Shown: positions 15,507 through 25,179, counted from the first letter of the stretch. The stretch is DNA of 64,000 bases from Gelidibacter maritimus (GCF_014062315.1 NZ_JACGLT010000006.1:124001-188000); one strand, 5' to 3'. The notes: generated by a model not told the origin, from the letters alone. Program-made: numbers and translations.

Positions 15507-16460
15507 ATGAGTTTAGTTTGGGTCATTTTAGGTTTGATTTTGTTAGTAGTAGGTGGTGAGTTTTTGGTGCGCTCCTCAGTGGCATTGTCTTTTAAATTTA
15601 ATATTTCCAAACTGGTTATTGGAATGACAGTTGTGTCTTTTGCAACTTCTGCGCCTGAGCTGTTGGTGAGTTTACAGGCGGCTTTGGCCGGCTCTTCAGA
15701 TATTGCATTAGGGAATGTCATAGGGTCCAATATTGCTAATATTGGTTTAGTATTGGGGATAACGGTGCTTATTTCGCCAATTATGGTTGACAGCAATTTT
15801 TACAAACTCAATTGGCCCATGATGATGATTTTGTCCGTTGTGCTCTATTTTATGTTGCAGAGTGGTGACGTGTTAAACCGATGGGAAGGCGCTGCTTTGA
15901 CTCTCTCATTGATCATCTTTTTAGTTGTTCTCATCCGAAAATCTAAAAATGAGCCTGAAACCCATGTTGAAGAATTGGATGAGACACTCCAAGCTACCTC
16001 AGGGTTTAAAATTACGGTGTGGTTGCTGATAGGTGCGGCTGCACTTTACTTTGGAAGTGAGTGGTTGGTTTTTGGCGCCAAGGAGATGGCGGTTTCATTG
16101 GGGGTTAGTGAGCGCGTCATTTCGGTGACTATGGTGGCCATCGGGACCAGTGTGCCAGAATTGGCCGCATCGGTCATTGCAGCCTTGAAAAAAGAGAAAG
16201 CCATTTCATTAGGAAATCTTATAGGGTCTAATATTTTCAATATTGCCTCCGTTCTTGGTATTACTGCCATGATTCAGCCAATAGCTGTGAACAATCCGCA
16301 AATATTGGCCAATGATATAATTTGGATGATGGCATTTGCCTTCATCTTGATCCCCATGATCTTTTTGCCTAAGAAAATGGAATTGGGCCGGTTAAAAGGA
16401 TTTATTTTGTTAGCATCTTATCTAATTTTTATCTTTTTGGCCTTCTACATCGAAAAATAG
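15507..16460 (+). CDS. Calcium/sodium antiporter, CaCA family (YrbG-like)
   Basis: A 317-aa membrane protein with about ten hydrophobic segments and the two inverted alpha repeats of the family: TSAPELLVSLQAAL...GNVIGSNIANIG (about 47-80) and GTSVPELAASVIAAL...GNLIGSNIFNIA (about 211-248). The paired acidic residues (E51 and its equivalent in repeat 2) would bind Ca2+. The family exports Ca2+ in exchange for Na+ at the inner membrane. It stands alone between the R-M locus and glutamine synthetase, and its length is normal for the bacterial group. Confidence 0.92.
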   Translation: MSLVWVILGLILLVVGGEFLVRSSVALSFKFNISKLVIGMTVVSFATSAPELLVSLQAALAGSSDIALGNVIGSNIANIGLVLGITVLISPIMVDSNFYKLNWPMMMILSVVLYFMLQSGDVLNRWEGAALTLSLIIFLVVLIRKSKNEPETHVEELDETLQATSGFKITVWLLIGAAALYFGSEWLVFGAKEMAVSLGVSERVISVTMVAIGTSVPELAASVIAALKKEKAISLGNLIGSNIFNIASVLGITAMIQPIAVNNPQILANDIIWMMAFAFILIPMIFLPKKMELGRLKGFILLASYLIFIFLAFYIEK

Positions 16461-16581
16461 AGGGGTTGGTATTGCTAATCACATAGATTTTGACATGAGA
16501 CCCTATTTTTTTTAGGGTGTAAATTAATTTGTGTTCCTTTTTTTTTATTTTTGTGACATAATTTTAATTAAATAAACAATT

Positions 16582-18768
16582 ATGTCCACATTACGTTTCT
16601 ACGCAGTTAAAAAAACCCTTAATCGCAAACCTGTCTATATTGATGAGACCCAAAGACGCTCAGAGCTATTTGGATCCAATGTGTTCAATGAAGCTACAAT
16701 GCGGCAGTTTCTAACAAAAGAGGCGTTTAATAGCGTTATGGCGGCTGTGGAAACGGGAGCAAAAATAGACCGTTCTGTTGCTGATCATATTTCAACAGGA
16801 ATGAAAGAATGGTCCATATCTAAAGGGGCAACGCACTACTCGCATTGGTTTCAGCCCTTAACAGGTTCTACCGCTGAAAAACACGATGCCTTTTTTGAAA
16901 CCATTGGTAACGGATTGGCCATTGAGAAATTTGGCGGCGCACAATTGGTCCAACAGGAGCCCGATGCCTCGAGTTTTCCTAATGGTGGTATCAGAAATAC
17001 GTTTGAAGCGCGTGGTTATACCGCATGGGACCCTACGTCTCCAGCATTTATCTACGGAACGACCTTGTGTATTCCAACGGTATTTGTTGCCTATACAGGA
17101 GAGGCCTTGGACTATAAGACCCCATTGTTGAGAGCATTATATGCCATGGATACTGCTGCAGTTGCAGTATGTAAATATTTTGACAAGAACGTAAAAAAAG
17201 TGAATACCTCCTTGGGGTGGGAGCAGGAATACTTTCTAATTGACAGCGCCTTAGCGGCATCAAGACCAGATATTGTTCAGACAGGTCGGACCTTGTTGGG
17301 GCATTCTGCAGCCAAAGGGCAACAATTGGATGATCATTATTTTGGTTCAATTCCGGCAAGAGCTTTAGCTTATATGATGGATTTGGAGGTGGAATGTATG
17401 TTGCTGGGAATTCCGGTCAAAACGAGACATAATGAAGTGGCTCCAAATCAATTTGAATTGGCCCCAATTTTTGATGAAGCCAATTTGGCAGTGGATCACA
17501 ACTCGTTATTGATGGATGTCATGCACAAGGTTGCAGAGCGTCACAACTTCAAGGTTCTGTTCCATGAAAAACCATTTGCTGGGGTTAATGGCTCCGGAAA
17601 ACATAACAACTGGAGTTTAAGTACAGATACAGGCGTTAATTTATTAGGTCCCGGAAAAACCCCAATGAGCAATTTACAGTTCTTGACATTCTTTATCAAT
17701 ACCATCAAGGCTGTAAACGATAATGAAGAGCTTCTAAGGGCCGCAATTGCTTCAGCGAGCAACGACCACCGCTTGGGTGCGAATGAGGCGCCACCAGCTA
17801 TAATGTCTATTTTTATTGGTGAGCAATTGACAAGAGTGTTGAATGAACTTGAAAATGTGACCAATGGTAAGTTGTCACCAGAAGAGAAAACGGAACTGAA
17901 GTTGAATGTGGTTGGTAAAATTCCAGATGTATTATTGGACAATACCGATCGGAATAGAACCTCTCCTTTTGCATTTACGGGAAACAAGTTCGAATTCAGG
18001 GCGGTTGGTTCAACTGCCAATTGTGCCAATCCGATGACCGTATTAAATACCATTGTCGCAAAACAACTACGTGATTTCAAAGCGGAAGTAGATAAATTGA
18101 TCAAGAAAAAGGAAATGAAAAAGGACGACGCCATTTTCAACGTCTTGAGAGACTATATTAAAAAGTCGAAGAATATTCTCTTTGAAGGCAATGGTTATGG
18201 CCAAGCTTGGGAAAAAGAGGCGGAAAAACGAGGTCTTAGCAACCACAGGACGACTCCTGAAGCGTTGAAAGCAAAGGTTTCTGAAAAAGCTATCAAAATT
18301 TTTGATGAAATGGGCGTTATGAACAAAATTGAATCGGAAGCCAGATATGAGATTGAAATGGAGGAATATATTTTACGTATTCAAATAGAAGGACGTGTTC
18401 TTGGCGATATTGCTCGAAACCATATTGTTCCAATTGCCGTACAGTATCAAAATAGACTGATAAAAAACGTCAAAGGGCTCAAGGAAATTTATGGTGATGA
18501 CTTTAAAAAGTTCGCTCAGGAACAACTCAATTTGATCGAGGATATTTCAGAGCATATTTCTTCTATCAATTCTGATGTTACCAGAATGACCGATGAGAGA
18601 CGAACAGCAAATCTTGTAGAGGATTTTGAGATTCGAGCCAGCGATTATTGTTTCAAAGTAAAACCATTGTTTGATAGCATTCGTTACCATTGTGATAAAT
18701 TGGAGTTATTGGTGGATGATGAGCTATGGCCAATGACAAAATACCGTGAACTATTGTTTACCTGTTAA
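16582..18768 (+). CDS. glnN: Glutamine synthetase type III
   Basis: At 728 residues this is a class III glutamine synthetase, much longer than GlnA (about 450). It begins MSTLRFYAVKKTLNRKPV. The active-site regions are visible: EQEYFLID (glutamate and Mg binding), the loop VAPNQFELAPIFDEANLAVDHN, GSGKHNNWSL and NDHRLGANEAPPAI. It forms glutamine from glutamate, ammonia and ATP as dodecamers in the cytosol. A TATTTTTG -7 box (16546-16553) precedes it by 28 bp; a nearby TTTG (16528-16531) is only 14 bp from it, shorter than usual. A terminator follows. Confidence 0.95.
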   Translation: MSTLRFYAVKKTLNRKPVYIDETQRRSELFGSNVFNEATMRQFLTKEAFNSVMAAVETGAKIDRSVADHISTGMKEWSISKGATHYSHWFQPLTGSTAEKHDAFFETIGNGLAIEKFGGAQLVQQEPDASSFPNGGIRNTFEARGYTAWDPTSPAFIYGTTLCIPTVFVAYTGEALDYKTPLLRALYAMDTAAVAVCKYFDKNVKKVNTSLGWEQEYFLIDSALAASRPDIVQTGRTLLGHSAAKGQQLDDHYFGSIPARALAYMMDLEVECMLLGIPVKTRHNEVAPNQFELAPIFDEANLAVDHNSLLMDVMHKVAERHNFKVLFHEKPFAGVNGSGKHNNWSLSTDTGVNLLGPGKTPMSNLQFLTFFINTIKAVNDNEELLRAAIASASNDHRLGANEAPPAIMSIFIGEQLTRVLNELENVTNGKLSPEEKTELKLNVVGKIPDVLLDNTDRNRTSPFAFTGNKFEFRAVGSTANCANPMTVLNTIVAKQLRDFKAEVDKLIKKKEMKKDDAIFNVLRDYIKKSKNILFEGNGYGQAWEKEAEKRGLSNHRTTPEALKAKVSEKAIKIFDEMGVMNKIESEARYEIEMEEYILRIQIEGRVLGDIARNHIVPIAVQYQNRLIKNVKGLKEIYGDDFKKFAQEQLNLIEDISEHISSINSDVTRMTDERRTANLVEDFEIRASDYCFKVKPLFDSIRYHCDKLELLVDDELWPMTKYRELLFTC

Positions 18769-18797
18769 TTTTGGCCGATACTTTATAAAAATTATTA

Positions 18798-18826
18798 AAA
18801 AACCTCTTGACTTAGAGGTTTTTTTC
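18798..18826 (+). terminator. Terminator of glnN
   Basis: AACCTCT (18801-18807) pairs with AGAGGTT (18814-18820), preceded by A and followed by T7. Confidence 0.8.
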
Positions 18827-18856
18827 ATTCAAAAAAGCGCCAGAAACGTCGTTCAG

Positions 18857-18872
18857 TACGTAGGTCTACGTA
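18857..18872. promoter_or_regulatory. Perfect 16-bp palindrome, possible operator
   Basis: TACGTAG-GT-CTACGTA is a perfect inverted repeat in the intergenic region, about 130 bp before the promoter box of the small exported protein. The binding protein is unknown; a chance occurrence is possible. Confidence 0.3.
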
Positions 18873-18983
18873 AATGACCCCATCAAAAAATGTATTTCGT
18901 CTTGATAAATTGCAACTAGTCGAAATTATTGATAATCTGCAATAATAGATGCTTGAAAGCTCGTATTCAGCCACTTGATTTCT

Positions 18984-18991
18984 TATATTTG
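18984..18991 (+). promoter_or_regulatory. -7 box of the 50-aa exported protein gene
   Basis: TATATTTG lies 27 bp before the ATG at 19019. No good -33 match was seen at the expected distance. Confidence 0.55.
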
Positions 18992-19018
18992 TAGTGCTAT
19001 TAATCAATAATTATTAAA

Positions 19019-19171
19019 ATGAAAAAACTTATTCTAAGCCTTGCGGCTTTGGCATTTGCGACCTATTTGTTTTCTCAAGGTGATTCGAATGATGATGCTC
19101 CGGTTATGAAACAAGATACTGTAGTAATTGTACATGATGGAAGTCAAAATAATGCTAAACTTGGATTTTAA
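19019..19171 (+). CDS. Small exported protein, 50 aa
   Basis: A short ORF: MKKLILSLAALAFATYLFSQ is a good signal peptide, followed by a 30-residue acidic/polar mature part (GDSNDDAPVMKQDTVVIVHD...). It is supported by a TATATTTG box 27 bp upstream and a strong terminator 40 bp downstream, so it is a complete small transcription unit. No cysteine for lipidation and no membrane segment after cleavage. The mature peptide is presumably periplasmic or secreted. I do not recognise a family. Confidence 0.7.
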   Translation: MKKLILSLAALAFATYLFSQGDSNDDAPVMKQDTVVIVHDGSQNNAKLGF

Positions 19172-19210
19172 ACTGAGTTTGTATTAAGAAAATCATATAT
19201 TGAAAACAAA

Positions 19211-19250
19211 AAAGGACAGCTAATTCTTTGGAATTAGCTGTCCTTTTTTA
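19211..19250 (+). terminator. Terminator of the 50-aa exported protein gene
   Basis: A perfect 16-bp stem, 19211-19226 with 19231-19246, loop TTTG, followed by T-rich sequence. Confidence 0.88.
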
Positions 19251-19530
19251 TGACTAAAAATAAATGAAAAATTAGAGAGTTTGTTGGTTTAGGTGTTGTA
19301 TTTATTCTTTCCATTAACTTCACAGAGTGAATTTACCATCATAGAATAAATATGTTCATATCAGCAAATAACCCTGTTAATTTGAGGTTGCTTATTTAAA
19401 ATCCGAATATGACTGTTCCTTCAGATTACAATCGGTAGGGGCAAACAAAAAATTGACATTGTATTTCCGCTTTTTTAATCTCATATCAAAAGTGGATTTG
19501 CAAAAGAATATTGAAACAAAAAAAGTAGTA

Positions 19531-20208
19531 ATGAAAATTTATCCGTTTTTTATAAAGAATATTTCTTTAGTGTTTTTAACGCTTTTCAGCTTTAAGACGC
19601 TCGCACAAAACGAAACATTGACCGTGGAAGAGAATTTTAATAAAAAAGCTTTTTTCACCGATTTTAGGGGAATGAATGCGGCTGAAGCAGCAATTGGCAC
19701 GTCAAATGTCAACGGAGACTTGCCCAATCCAATTTTCGAAATTGCATTTCGTGTTGGTTATAAGCGAAGCCTTTCTCCACATCTTAACTTAGGCTTCACC
19801 TATAACAAATTCAATCTCGCATTTGAAGATATCTATAATGAAGGGTTCATGTCCTTTGATTTGAATCTGGAATATCTCATGGCACCATATCATAGGTTCT
19901 CACCTTTTTTATTCGCTGGTGGTGGTTTGAATGCTGCTAATTATTTTACGCAAAGCGCAGCCAAGTTTCAGGGAGGTGCGGGAATAGAGGTTATTGCTGC
20001 CAAAAGATTGGGTTTGCGGCTTATGGCAGACTATAATTACGTGTTTAGCGATACTCTTGACGGTGTCATTGCTGGAGGGTCTGATGATGCTTATTGGAGG
20101 ATCCTGTTCGGAACCACAATTTACTTTGGTGATGGCAATAAAAAAGGAAGACTTCTTAAAGACACCCCCTCTATTATGAATTCAAATCCGATTCTCGAGG
20201 AAAACTAA
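19531..20208 (+). CDS. Outer-membrane beta-barrel protein, 226 aa
   Basis: I chose ATG 19531 because it gives a signal peptide (about 1-26, ending KTLAQ); the frame is open 26 codons further upstream. After FFTDFRGMNAAEAAIGTS come alternating hydrophobic strands with aromatic ends (FEIAFRVGYKRSLSPHLNLGFTY, FSPFLFAGGGLNAANYF, LRLMADYNYVFSD), ending in a DDAYWRILFGTTIYFG strand, as in small OmpA/OmpX-like barrels. Similar barrels in Bacteroidota can accompany curli-secretion genes, but none is nearby. The ligand or role is unknown. Confidence 0.7.
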   Translation: MKIYPFFIKNISLVFLTLFSFKTLAQNETLTVEENFNKKAFFTDFRGMNAAEAAIGTSNVNGDLPNPIFEIAFRVGYKRSLSPHLNLGFTYNKFNLAFEDIYNEGFMSFDLNLEYLMAPYHRFSPFLFAGGGLNAANYFTQSAAKFQGGAGIEVIAAKRLGLRLMADYNYVFSDTLDGVIAGGSDDAYWRILFGTTIYFGDGNKKGRLLKDTPSIMNSNPILEEN

Positions 20209-20219
20209 GATACAATCCT

Positions 20220-20227
20220 TATTTTTG
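20220..20227 (+). promoter_or_regulatory. -7 box of purM
   Basis: TATTTTTG lies 17 bp before the purM start codon; it suggests transcription separate from the upstream barrel gene. Confidence 0.45.
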
Positions 20228-20244
20228 CGTATCCAATTAAAATT

Positions 20245-21423
20245 ATGAGTCAAGACATAAGTAAAAGGTATGCCCAAAGAGGTGTTTCTGCCTCAAAGGA
20301 GGATGTGCACAATGCTATTAAAAACATTGATAAAGGTCTGTTCCCACAGGCGTTTTGTAAAATCGTTCCAGATTATCTCACTAACGATGAAGATTACTGT
20401 TTAATCATGCACGCTGATGGCGCAGGTACAAAATCTTCATTGGCCTATATGTATTGGAAGGAAACGGGTGATATTTCAGTATGGAAAGGTATCGCACAAG
20501 ATGCATTGATCATGAATATTGACGACTTGCTTTGTGTGGGGGCGTCTGATAATATCATGCTGTCTTCTACCATTGGAAGAAACAAAAACTTAATCCCCGG
20601 AGAGGTGATTTCTGCAATTATAAATGGTTCAGAAGAATTGATCACCGAATTAAAGGCTTTTGGAGTGACCATACATTCTACAGGAGGCGAAACTGCTGAT
20701 GTTGGTGATTTGGTGCGTACTATCATTGTTGATTCTACTGTTACGGCTCGGATGAAGCGTTCTGACGTCATTGATAATGCCAATATTCGAGCGGGAGATG
20801 TTATTGTTGGTCTGTCCTCTTCCGGGCAAGCAAGCTATGAAACCGAGTATAATGGCGGTATGGGTAGCAATGGGCTTACTTCAGCACGACATGATGTGTT
20901 CCATAAGTATTTGGCTGAAAGGTTTCCAGAGAGTTTTGATGCCTCTGTGCCTGAGCATTTAGTGTATTCCGGAAAGGTGAAATTGACTGATGCTGTAGAA
21001 GGTTCGCCTTTAGATGCTGGAAAATTGGTGCTATCACCAACACGTACCTACGCGCCAATAATAAAACAGATCTTAGCTAAATATAATTCAGAAGACATCC
21101 ATGGGATGGTGCATTGCAGTGGTGGTGCCCAAACCAAGGTTCTACATTTTATAGAGGATCTACACGTCATCAAAGATAATTTATTTCCAATTCCTCCGTT
21201 GTTTAAGTTGATTCAGGAGCAATCCAACACCAGTTGGAAGGAAATGTATCAAGTGTTCAACTGTGGCCACCGTATGGAGTTATATGTGTCTCCTTCAATT
21301 GCTGACGATCTGATAGCTATATCGCGATCGTTTAATGTAGAGGCACAAATAGTGGGAAGGGTGGAGAATGCCGCTAAAAAGCAGTTGACCATTAAAAGTG
21401 AATTTGGAGAATTTGAATATTAA
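20245..21423 (+). CDS. purM: Phosphoribosylformylglycinamidine cyclo-ligase (AIR synthetase)
   Basis: The 392-aa protein starts MSQDISKRYAQRGVSASKED and shows the PurM/PurL superfamily core: IMHADGAGTKSSLAYMY, DALIMNIDDLLCVGA, GGETADVGDLV and VGLSSSGQAS. It is the longer Bacteroidota-type PurM with a roughly 50-residue insertion compared with the E. coli enzyme (345). It closes the imidazole ring of AIR from FGAM with ATP in purine synthesis. The DUF3078 gene follows after 30 bp and may be cotranscribed. Confidence 0.9.
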   Translation: MSQDISKRYAQRGVSASKEDVHNAIKNIDKGLFPQAFCKIVPDYLTNDEDYCLIMHADGAGTKSSLAYMYWKETGDISVWKGIAQDALIMNIDDLLCVGASDNIMLSSTIGRNKNLIPGEVISAIINGSEELITELKAFGVTIHSTGGETADVGDLVRTIIVDSTVTARMKRSDVIDNANIRAGDVIVGLSSSGQASYETEYNGGMGSNGLTSARHDVFHKYLAERFPESFDASVPEHLVYSGKVKLTDAVEGSPLDAGKLVLSPTRTYAPIIKQILAKYNSEDIHGMVHCSGGAQTKVLHFIEDLHVIKDNLFPIPPLFKLIQEQSNTSWKEMYQVFNCGHRMELYVSPSIADDLIAISRSFNVEAQIVGRVENAAKKQLTIKSEFGEFEY

Positions 21424-21453
21424 CATTGGTCTAAACCATTAAACCCCTACTTA

Positions 21454-22404
21454 ATGAGAAAGATTTTAAGTGTGTGCATAGTGTTGCTATGTCAATTTTT
21501 AAACGGGCAAACAACAGATACAGATTCGGTTGCTGCAGTTGAAAAACCAAAATGGATACAAAAAAACAGAGTTAATCTCGATATCAGTGAGGTGACCTTT
21601 GTCAACTGGAATTCAGGAGGAAGTAACTCTATCTCTGGGCTTTTGGGGTTGAACTCCTCATTAAATTATGATCGTCAAAACTTTTTTTGGAAAAACAGCG
21701 GTAAGATTCGCTACGGGGTCAATAAGCAAGAATCGCAAAAAGTAAGAAAAACTGAAGATCTTCTTGAACTTGACTCCAAGTTGGGTTACAGAAAAGACTC
21801 TCTGACCAATTGGTTTTTTTCCGGCCATATTAATTTTAAATCACAGTTTACCAACGGTTATAAATACCCAAATAAAGAGACGCCTATTTCAAAATTTATG
21901 GCGCCAGGATATATGTTTATTGGTGCTGGTGCCGAGTATGGTAAGGATTTTGACAAATTTTCATTCTATTTTTCACCATTAACGGTTAAAACCACGTTTG
22001 TTTTGGATGAGGCGCTAGCAAATAAGGGCGCTTTTGGTGTTGATCCTGCAGTTTATGATAGTGATGGAAAATTGATCAGATCAGGTCAACGTATAAGAAA
22101 TGAGGTTGGTATTTTGGTGTCTCACTTTTTTGAGACCGAAATGTATGAGAATATTGTAATTTCAACGAAGCTAAATTTGTATACAGACTATATTGATAAC
22201 TTCGGAAATGTGGATGTGGACTGGTTGGTTAATTTTAATTTTAAAGTCAATCAATTTGTAAAAGCATCTTTGAGTTCCCATTTGAAATACGATGATGACA
22301 TCAAAATTTCAGTACCATCTGAAGTAGAAGGTGAGTATGTTGAACGCGGAGCAAGAGTGCAATGGAAACAACTATTGGGTATAGGTGTCGTGATTGATTT
22401 CTGA
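21454..22404 (+). CDS. DUF3078 outer-membrane protein
   Basis: This 316-aa protein has a signal peptide (about 1-18, ending NGQ). The region WIQKNRVNLDISEVTFVNWN and the following SSLNYDRQNFFWKNSGKIRYG ... KTEDLLELDSKLGYR are hallmarks I associate with DUF3078. Regular aromatic beta strands and the C-terminal strand ending LGIGVVIDF indicate an outer-membrane barrel. Function unknown. It lies 30 bp after purM. A hairpin with T-rich tail follows at 22504. Confidence 0.82.
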   Translation: MRKILSVCIVLLCQFLNGQTTDTDSVAAVEKPKWIQKNRVNLDISEVTFVNWNSGGSNSISGLLGLNSSLNYDRQNFFWKNSGKIRYGVNKQESQKVRKTEDLLELDSKLGYRKDSLTNWFFSGHINFKSQFTNGYKYPNKETPISKFMAPGYMFIGAGAEYGKDFDKFSFYFSPLTVKTTFVLDEALANKGAFGVDPAVYDSDGKLIRSGQRIRNEVGILVSHFFETEMYENIVISTKLNLYTDYIDNFGNVDVDWLVNFNFKVNQFVKASLSSHLKYDDDIKISVPSEVEGEYVERGARVQWKQLLGIGVVIDF

Positions 22405-22503
22405 TTTAAATTCGATAAACACGTCAAAAATATTTGTTAACTTTTTAATGTTGATAAGTAGTTATTCCTTTGAAAATCAATGACTTGACCTTGGTTTGTT
22501 GTA

Positions 22504-22545
22504 AACTTCATGATTTCGATCATAGATGAAGTTGTTTATTTTTTG
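22504..22545 (+). terminator. Hairpin with TTCG tetraloop, probable terminator
   Basis: AACTTC (22504-22509) pairs with GAAGTT (22528-22533), and ATGAT/ATCAT closes a TTCG loop, with a 4-base bulge (22524-22527). T-rich sequence follows. It would end the purM/DUF3078 transcript; being 55 bp before nrdJ it could also act in that leader. Confidence 0.55.
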
Positions 22546-22598
22546 TTTCTTTATGCTTTTATAATTTATTTCTTTAATTGATAAAAGTATATTAATCC

Positions 22599-25151
22599 AT
22601 GAAAGTTGACACGCTTACCTCCCCAACCCAAACGTACACACAAGAAGAAGCTTTTAATGCTGCCTTAGATTATTTTAAAGGCGATGATTTGGCCGCAAGA
22701 GTTTGGTTAAATAAGTACGCCCTTAAAGATTCCGATGGTCATATTTATGAATTGACACCAAACGATATGCACAAGCGTATTGCGAAAGAAATTGCACGTG
22801 TTGAATCTAAATATCAAAACCCAATGTCCCAACAGGAAATTTTTGAACTCATCAAAGATTTCAAATATATTGTACCTCAAGGGAGTCCGATGGCAGGTAT
22901 TGGAAACCCATTCCAAATTGCCTCACTATCAAATTGTTTTGTAATTGGTAATTCTGGCGACTCCGATTCGTACGGTGGCATTATGAAAATTGATCAAGAG
23001 CAAGTGCAACTGATGAAACGTCGTGGTGGTGTGGGCCATGATTTGTCACACATTCGTCCAAAAAGCTCACCAGTTAAGAATTCGGCCTTAACCTCTACCG
23101 GAATCGTCCCATTTATGGAACGCTATTCTAACTCTACAAGAGAAGTGGCGCAGGATGGACGACGAGGCGCCTTAATGTTGTCAGTTTCCATCAATCATCC
23201 GGATGCGGAGGACTTTATTGATGCCAAACTCGAGCAAGGTAAAGTTACCGGAGCTAATGTGTCGGTAAGAATAGATGACGAATTCATGAGGGCAGTGAAA
23301 TCGGATAGCTCTTACACCCAAAAATATCCTATTTTTAGTGAGGAGCCTAAATTCTCAAAAACCGTTGAAGCCAATGCCATTTGGAAGAAAATTGTCCATA
23401 ACGCATGGAAATCTGCTGAACCTGGAATTTTGTTCTGGGATACCATTATTAATGAATCACTACCTGATTGCTACGCCGATTTAGGGTATAAAACAGTGTC
23501 CACCAACCCCTGCGGTGAAATTCCATTGTGTCCTTACGATTCTTGCCGTTTGTTGGCTATCAACTTGTTCTCCTACGTCGAGCAGCCTTTTACAAAAGAC
23601 GCCAAATTCAACTTTGAACTCTTCAAAAAACACGTTGCGGTAGCGCAGCGAATTATGGATGATATCATCGACTTGGAGTTGGAGAAAATTGATGTTATTT
23701 TACAGAAAATCGATGCTGACCCTGAAAGTGATGAAGTCAAGGCTACTGAAAGAAATTTATGGGTTAATATCAGAACTAAAGCAAAGGAGGGGAGAAGAAC
23801 CGGGGTTGGCATTACCGCGGAAGGTGATATGTTGGCTGCATTGGGCATCCAATACGGCAGTAAGGAAGGCAATGAGTTTTCAGTAGAAGTACACAGAACC
23901 TTGGCTCTGGCGGCTTATCGTGCGTCGGTTGATTTGGCCAAGGAACGCGGTGCTTTTGCGTTTTTTGATATGGAGCGCGAAAAAAACAATCCGTTCATTC
24001 AGCGTTTGAAAGCTGCGGATGAGAAACTATATTATGACATGACAGAATATGGTCGTCGTAATATTGCTCTATTGACCATTGCGCCAACGGGAACCACAAG
24101 TTTAATGACCCAAACATCTTCTGGAATTGAGCCTGTCTTTATGCCGGTTTATAAACGACGCCGAAAAGTCAATCCGAACGACAAGGAAACTCGAGTAGAT
24201 TTTGTGGATGAGGTAGGAGATTCATGGGAAGAATATGTGGTGTTCCACCATAGGTTTAAACAGTGGATGGAGGTTAACGGCTACGACATCAGTAAAAACT
24301 ACGATCAAAAGGAATTGGATGCCTTGATTAAACAATCGCCATATTATAAAGCTACATCTAACGATGTGGACTGGATGAGTAAGGTTTCTATGCAAGGTGC
24401 GGTTCAAAAATGGGTTGATCATTCCATAAGTGTCACCATAAACTTACCTAATGATGCTACCGAAGAACTGGTTGGACAGCTCTATATGGAAGCTTGGGAG
24501 AAGGGGTGTAAAGGAGTCACGGTTTATCGTGATGGTTCACGTTCCGGCGTATTGATTTCAAATGATGAGAAGAAGGAAGAAGATCAGGAAACTCTGACGA
24601 CATTCCCAACCAAGCGTCCGCAAACTTTAGAGGCTGATGTAGTGAGATTCCAAAATAATAAAGAAAAATGGATTGCCTTCATCGGTTTGATTGATGGTAA
24701 GCCTTATGAAATTTTTACTGGTCTTGCTGATGATGAAGATGGTATTTTAATCCCGCGTTGGGCAAATGAAGGTTTGATTATTAAAAATCGAAACGAAGAT
24801 GGCACATCACGCTATGATTTCCAATACAAAAATATGAGAGGTTATAAAACAACCATTGAAGGCTTGTCTCATAAATTTGATCCGGAATATTGGAACTACG
24901 CTAAAATGATTTCAAGTACTTTGCGTCACGGTATGCCAATTGACAAGGTGGTAGATTTGATTAACAGTTTGCAATTGGATACGGAGTCCATCAATACCTG
25001 GAAAAATGGGGTTGCCAGAGCCTTGAAGCGTTACGTGGAAGACGGAACACAAGTAAAAGGCCAGTCGTGCAGCAGCTGCAAGTCTACAAACTTAATTTAC
25101 CAAGAAGGATGCCTGACCTGTAAGGATTGTGGCTCTTCAAAATGTGGATAA
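22599..25151 (+). CDS. nrdJ: Adenosylcobalamin-dependent (class II) ribonucleoside-diphosphate reductase
   Basis: The 850-aa protein shows RNR hallmarks in order: LSNCFVIGN (active-site cysteine, about residue 110), RRGGVGHDLSHIRP, NSTREVAQDGRRGALMLS, STNPCGEIPLCPYDSCRL (NPCGE with catalytic C/E), TIAPTGTTSLMTQTSSGIEP and SVTINLPNDATEE. The C-terminal zinc-ribbon-like tail CSSCKSTNL...CLTCKDCGSSKC is typical of class II enzymes and carries redox cysteines. It makes deoxynucleotides with AdoCbl and no oxygen requirement. No NrdR box or B12 element is seen upstream. Confidence 0.95.
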   Translation: MKVDTLTSPTQTYTQEEAFNAALDYFKGDDLAARVWLNKYALKDSDGHIYELTPNDMHKRIAKEIARVESKYQNPMSQQEIFELIKDFKYIVPQGSPMAGIGNPFQIASLSNCFVIGNSGDSDSYGGIMKIDQEQVQLMKRRGGVGHDLSHIRPKSSPVKNSALTSTGIVPFMERYSNSTREVAQDGRRGALMLSVSINHPDAEDFIDAKLEQGKVTGANVSVRIDDEFMRAVKSDSSYTQKYPIFSEEPKFSKTVEANAIWKKIVHNAWKSAEPGILFWDTIINESLPDCYADLGYKTVSTNPCGEIPLCPYDSCRLLAINLFSYVEQPFTKDAKFNFELFKKHVAVAQRIMDDIIDLELEKIDVILQKIDADPESDEVKATERNLWVNIRTKAKEGRRTGVGITAEGDMLAALGIQYGSKEGNEFSVEVHRTLALAAYRASVDLAKERGAFAFFDMEREKNNPFIQRLKAADEKLYYDMTEYGRRNIALLTIAPTGTTSLMTQTSSGIEPVFMPVYKRRRKVNPNDKETRVDFVDEVGDSWEEYVVFHHRFKQWMEVNGYDISKNYDQKELDALIKQSPYYKATSNDVDWMSKVSMQGAVQKWVDHSISVTINLPNDATEELVGQLYMEAWEKGCKGVTVYRDGSRSGVLISNDEKKEEDQETLTTFPTKRPQTLEADVVRFQNNKEKWIAFIGLIDGKPYEIFTGLADDEDGILIPRWANEGLIIKNRNEDGTSRYDFQYKNMRGYKTTIEGLSHKFDPEYWNYAKMISSTLRHGMPIDKVVDLINSLQLDTESINTWKNGVARALKRYVEDGTQVKGQSCSSCKSTNLIYQEGCLTCKDCGSSKCG

Positions 25152-25179
25152 AATTAAATTGACTATAATGCATTTAAAA

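Noticed and set aside
22405-22598. Cobalamin or NrdR-type control element upstream of nrdJ
   Set aside because: No B12-box or paired NrdR boxes can be seen; only a hairpin is present.
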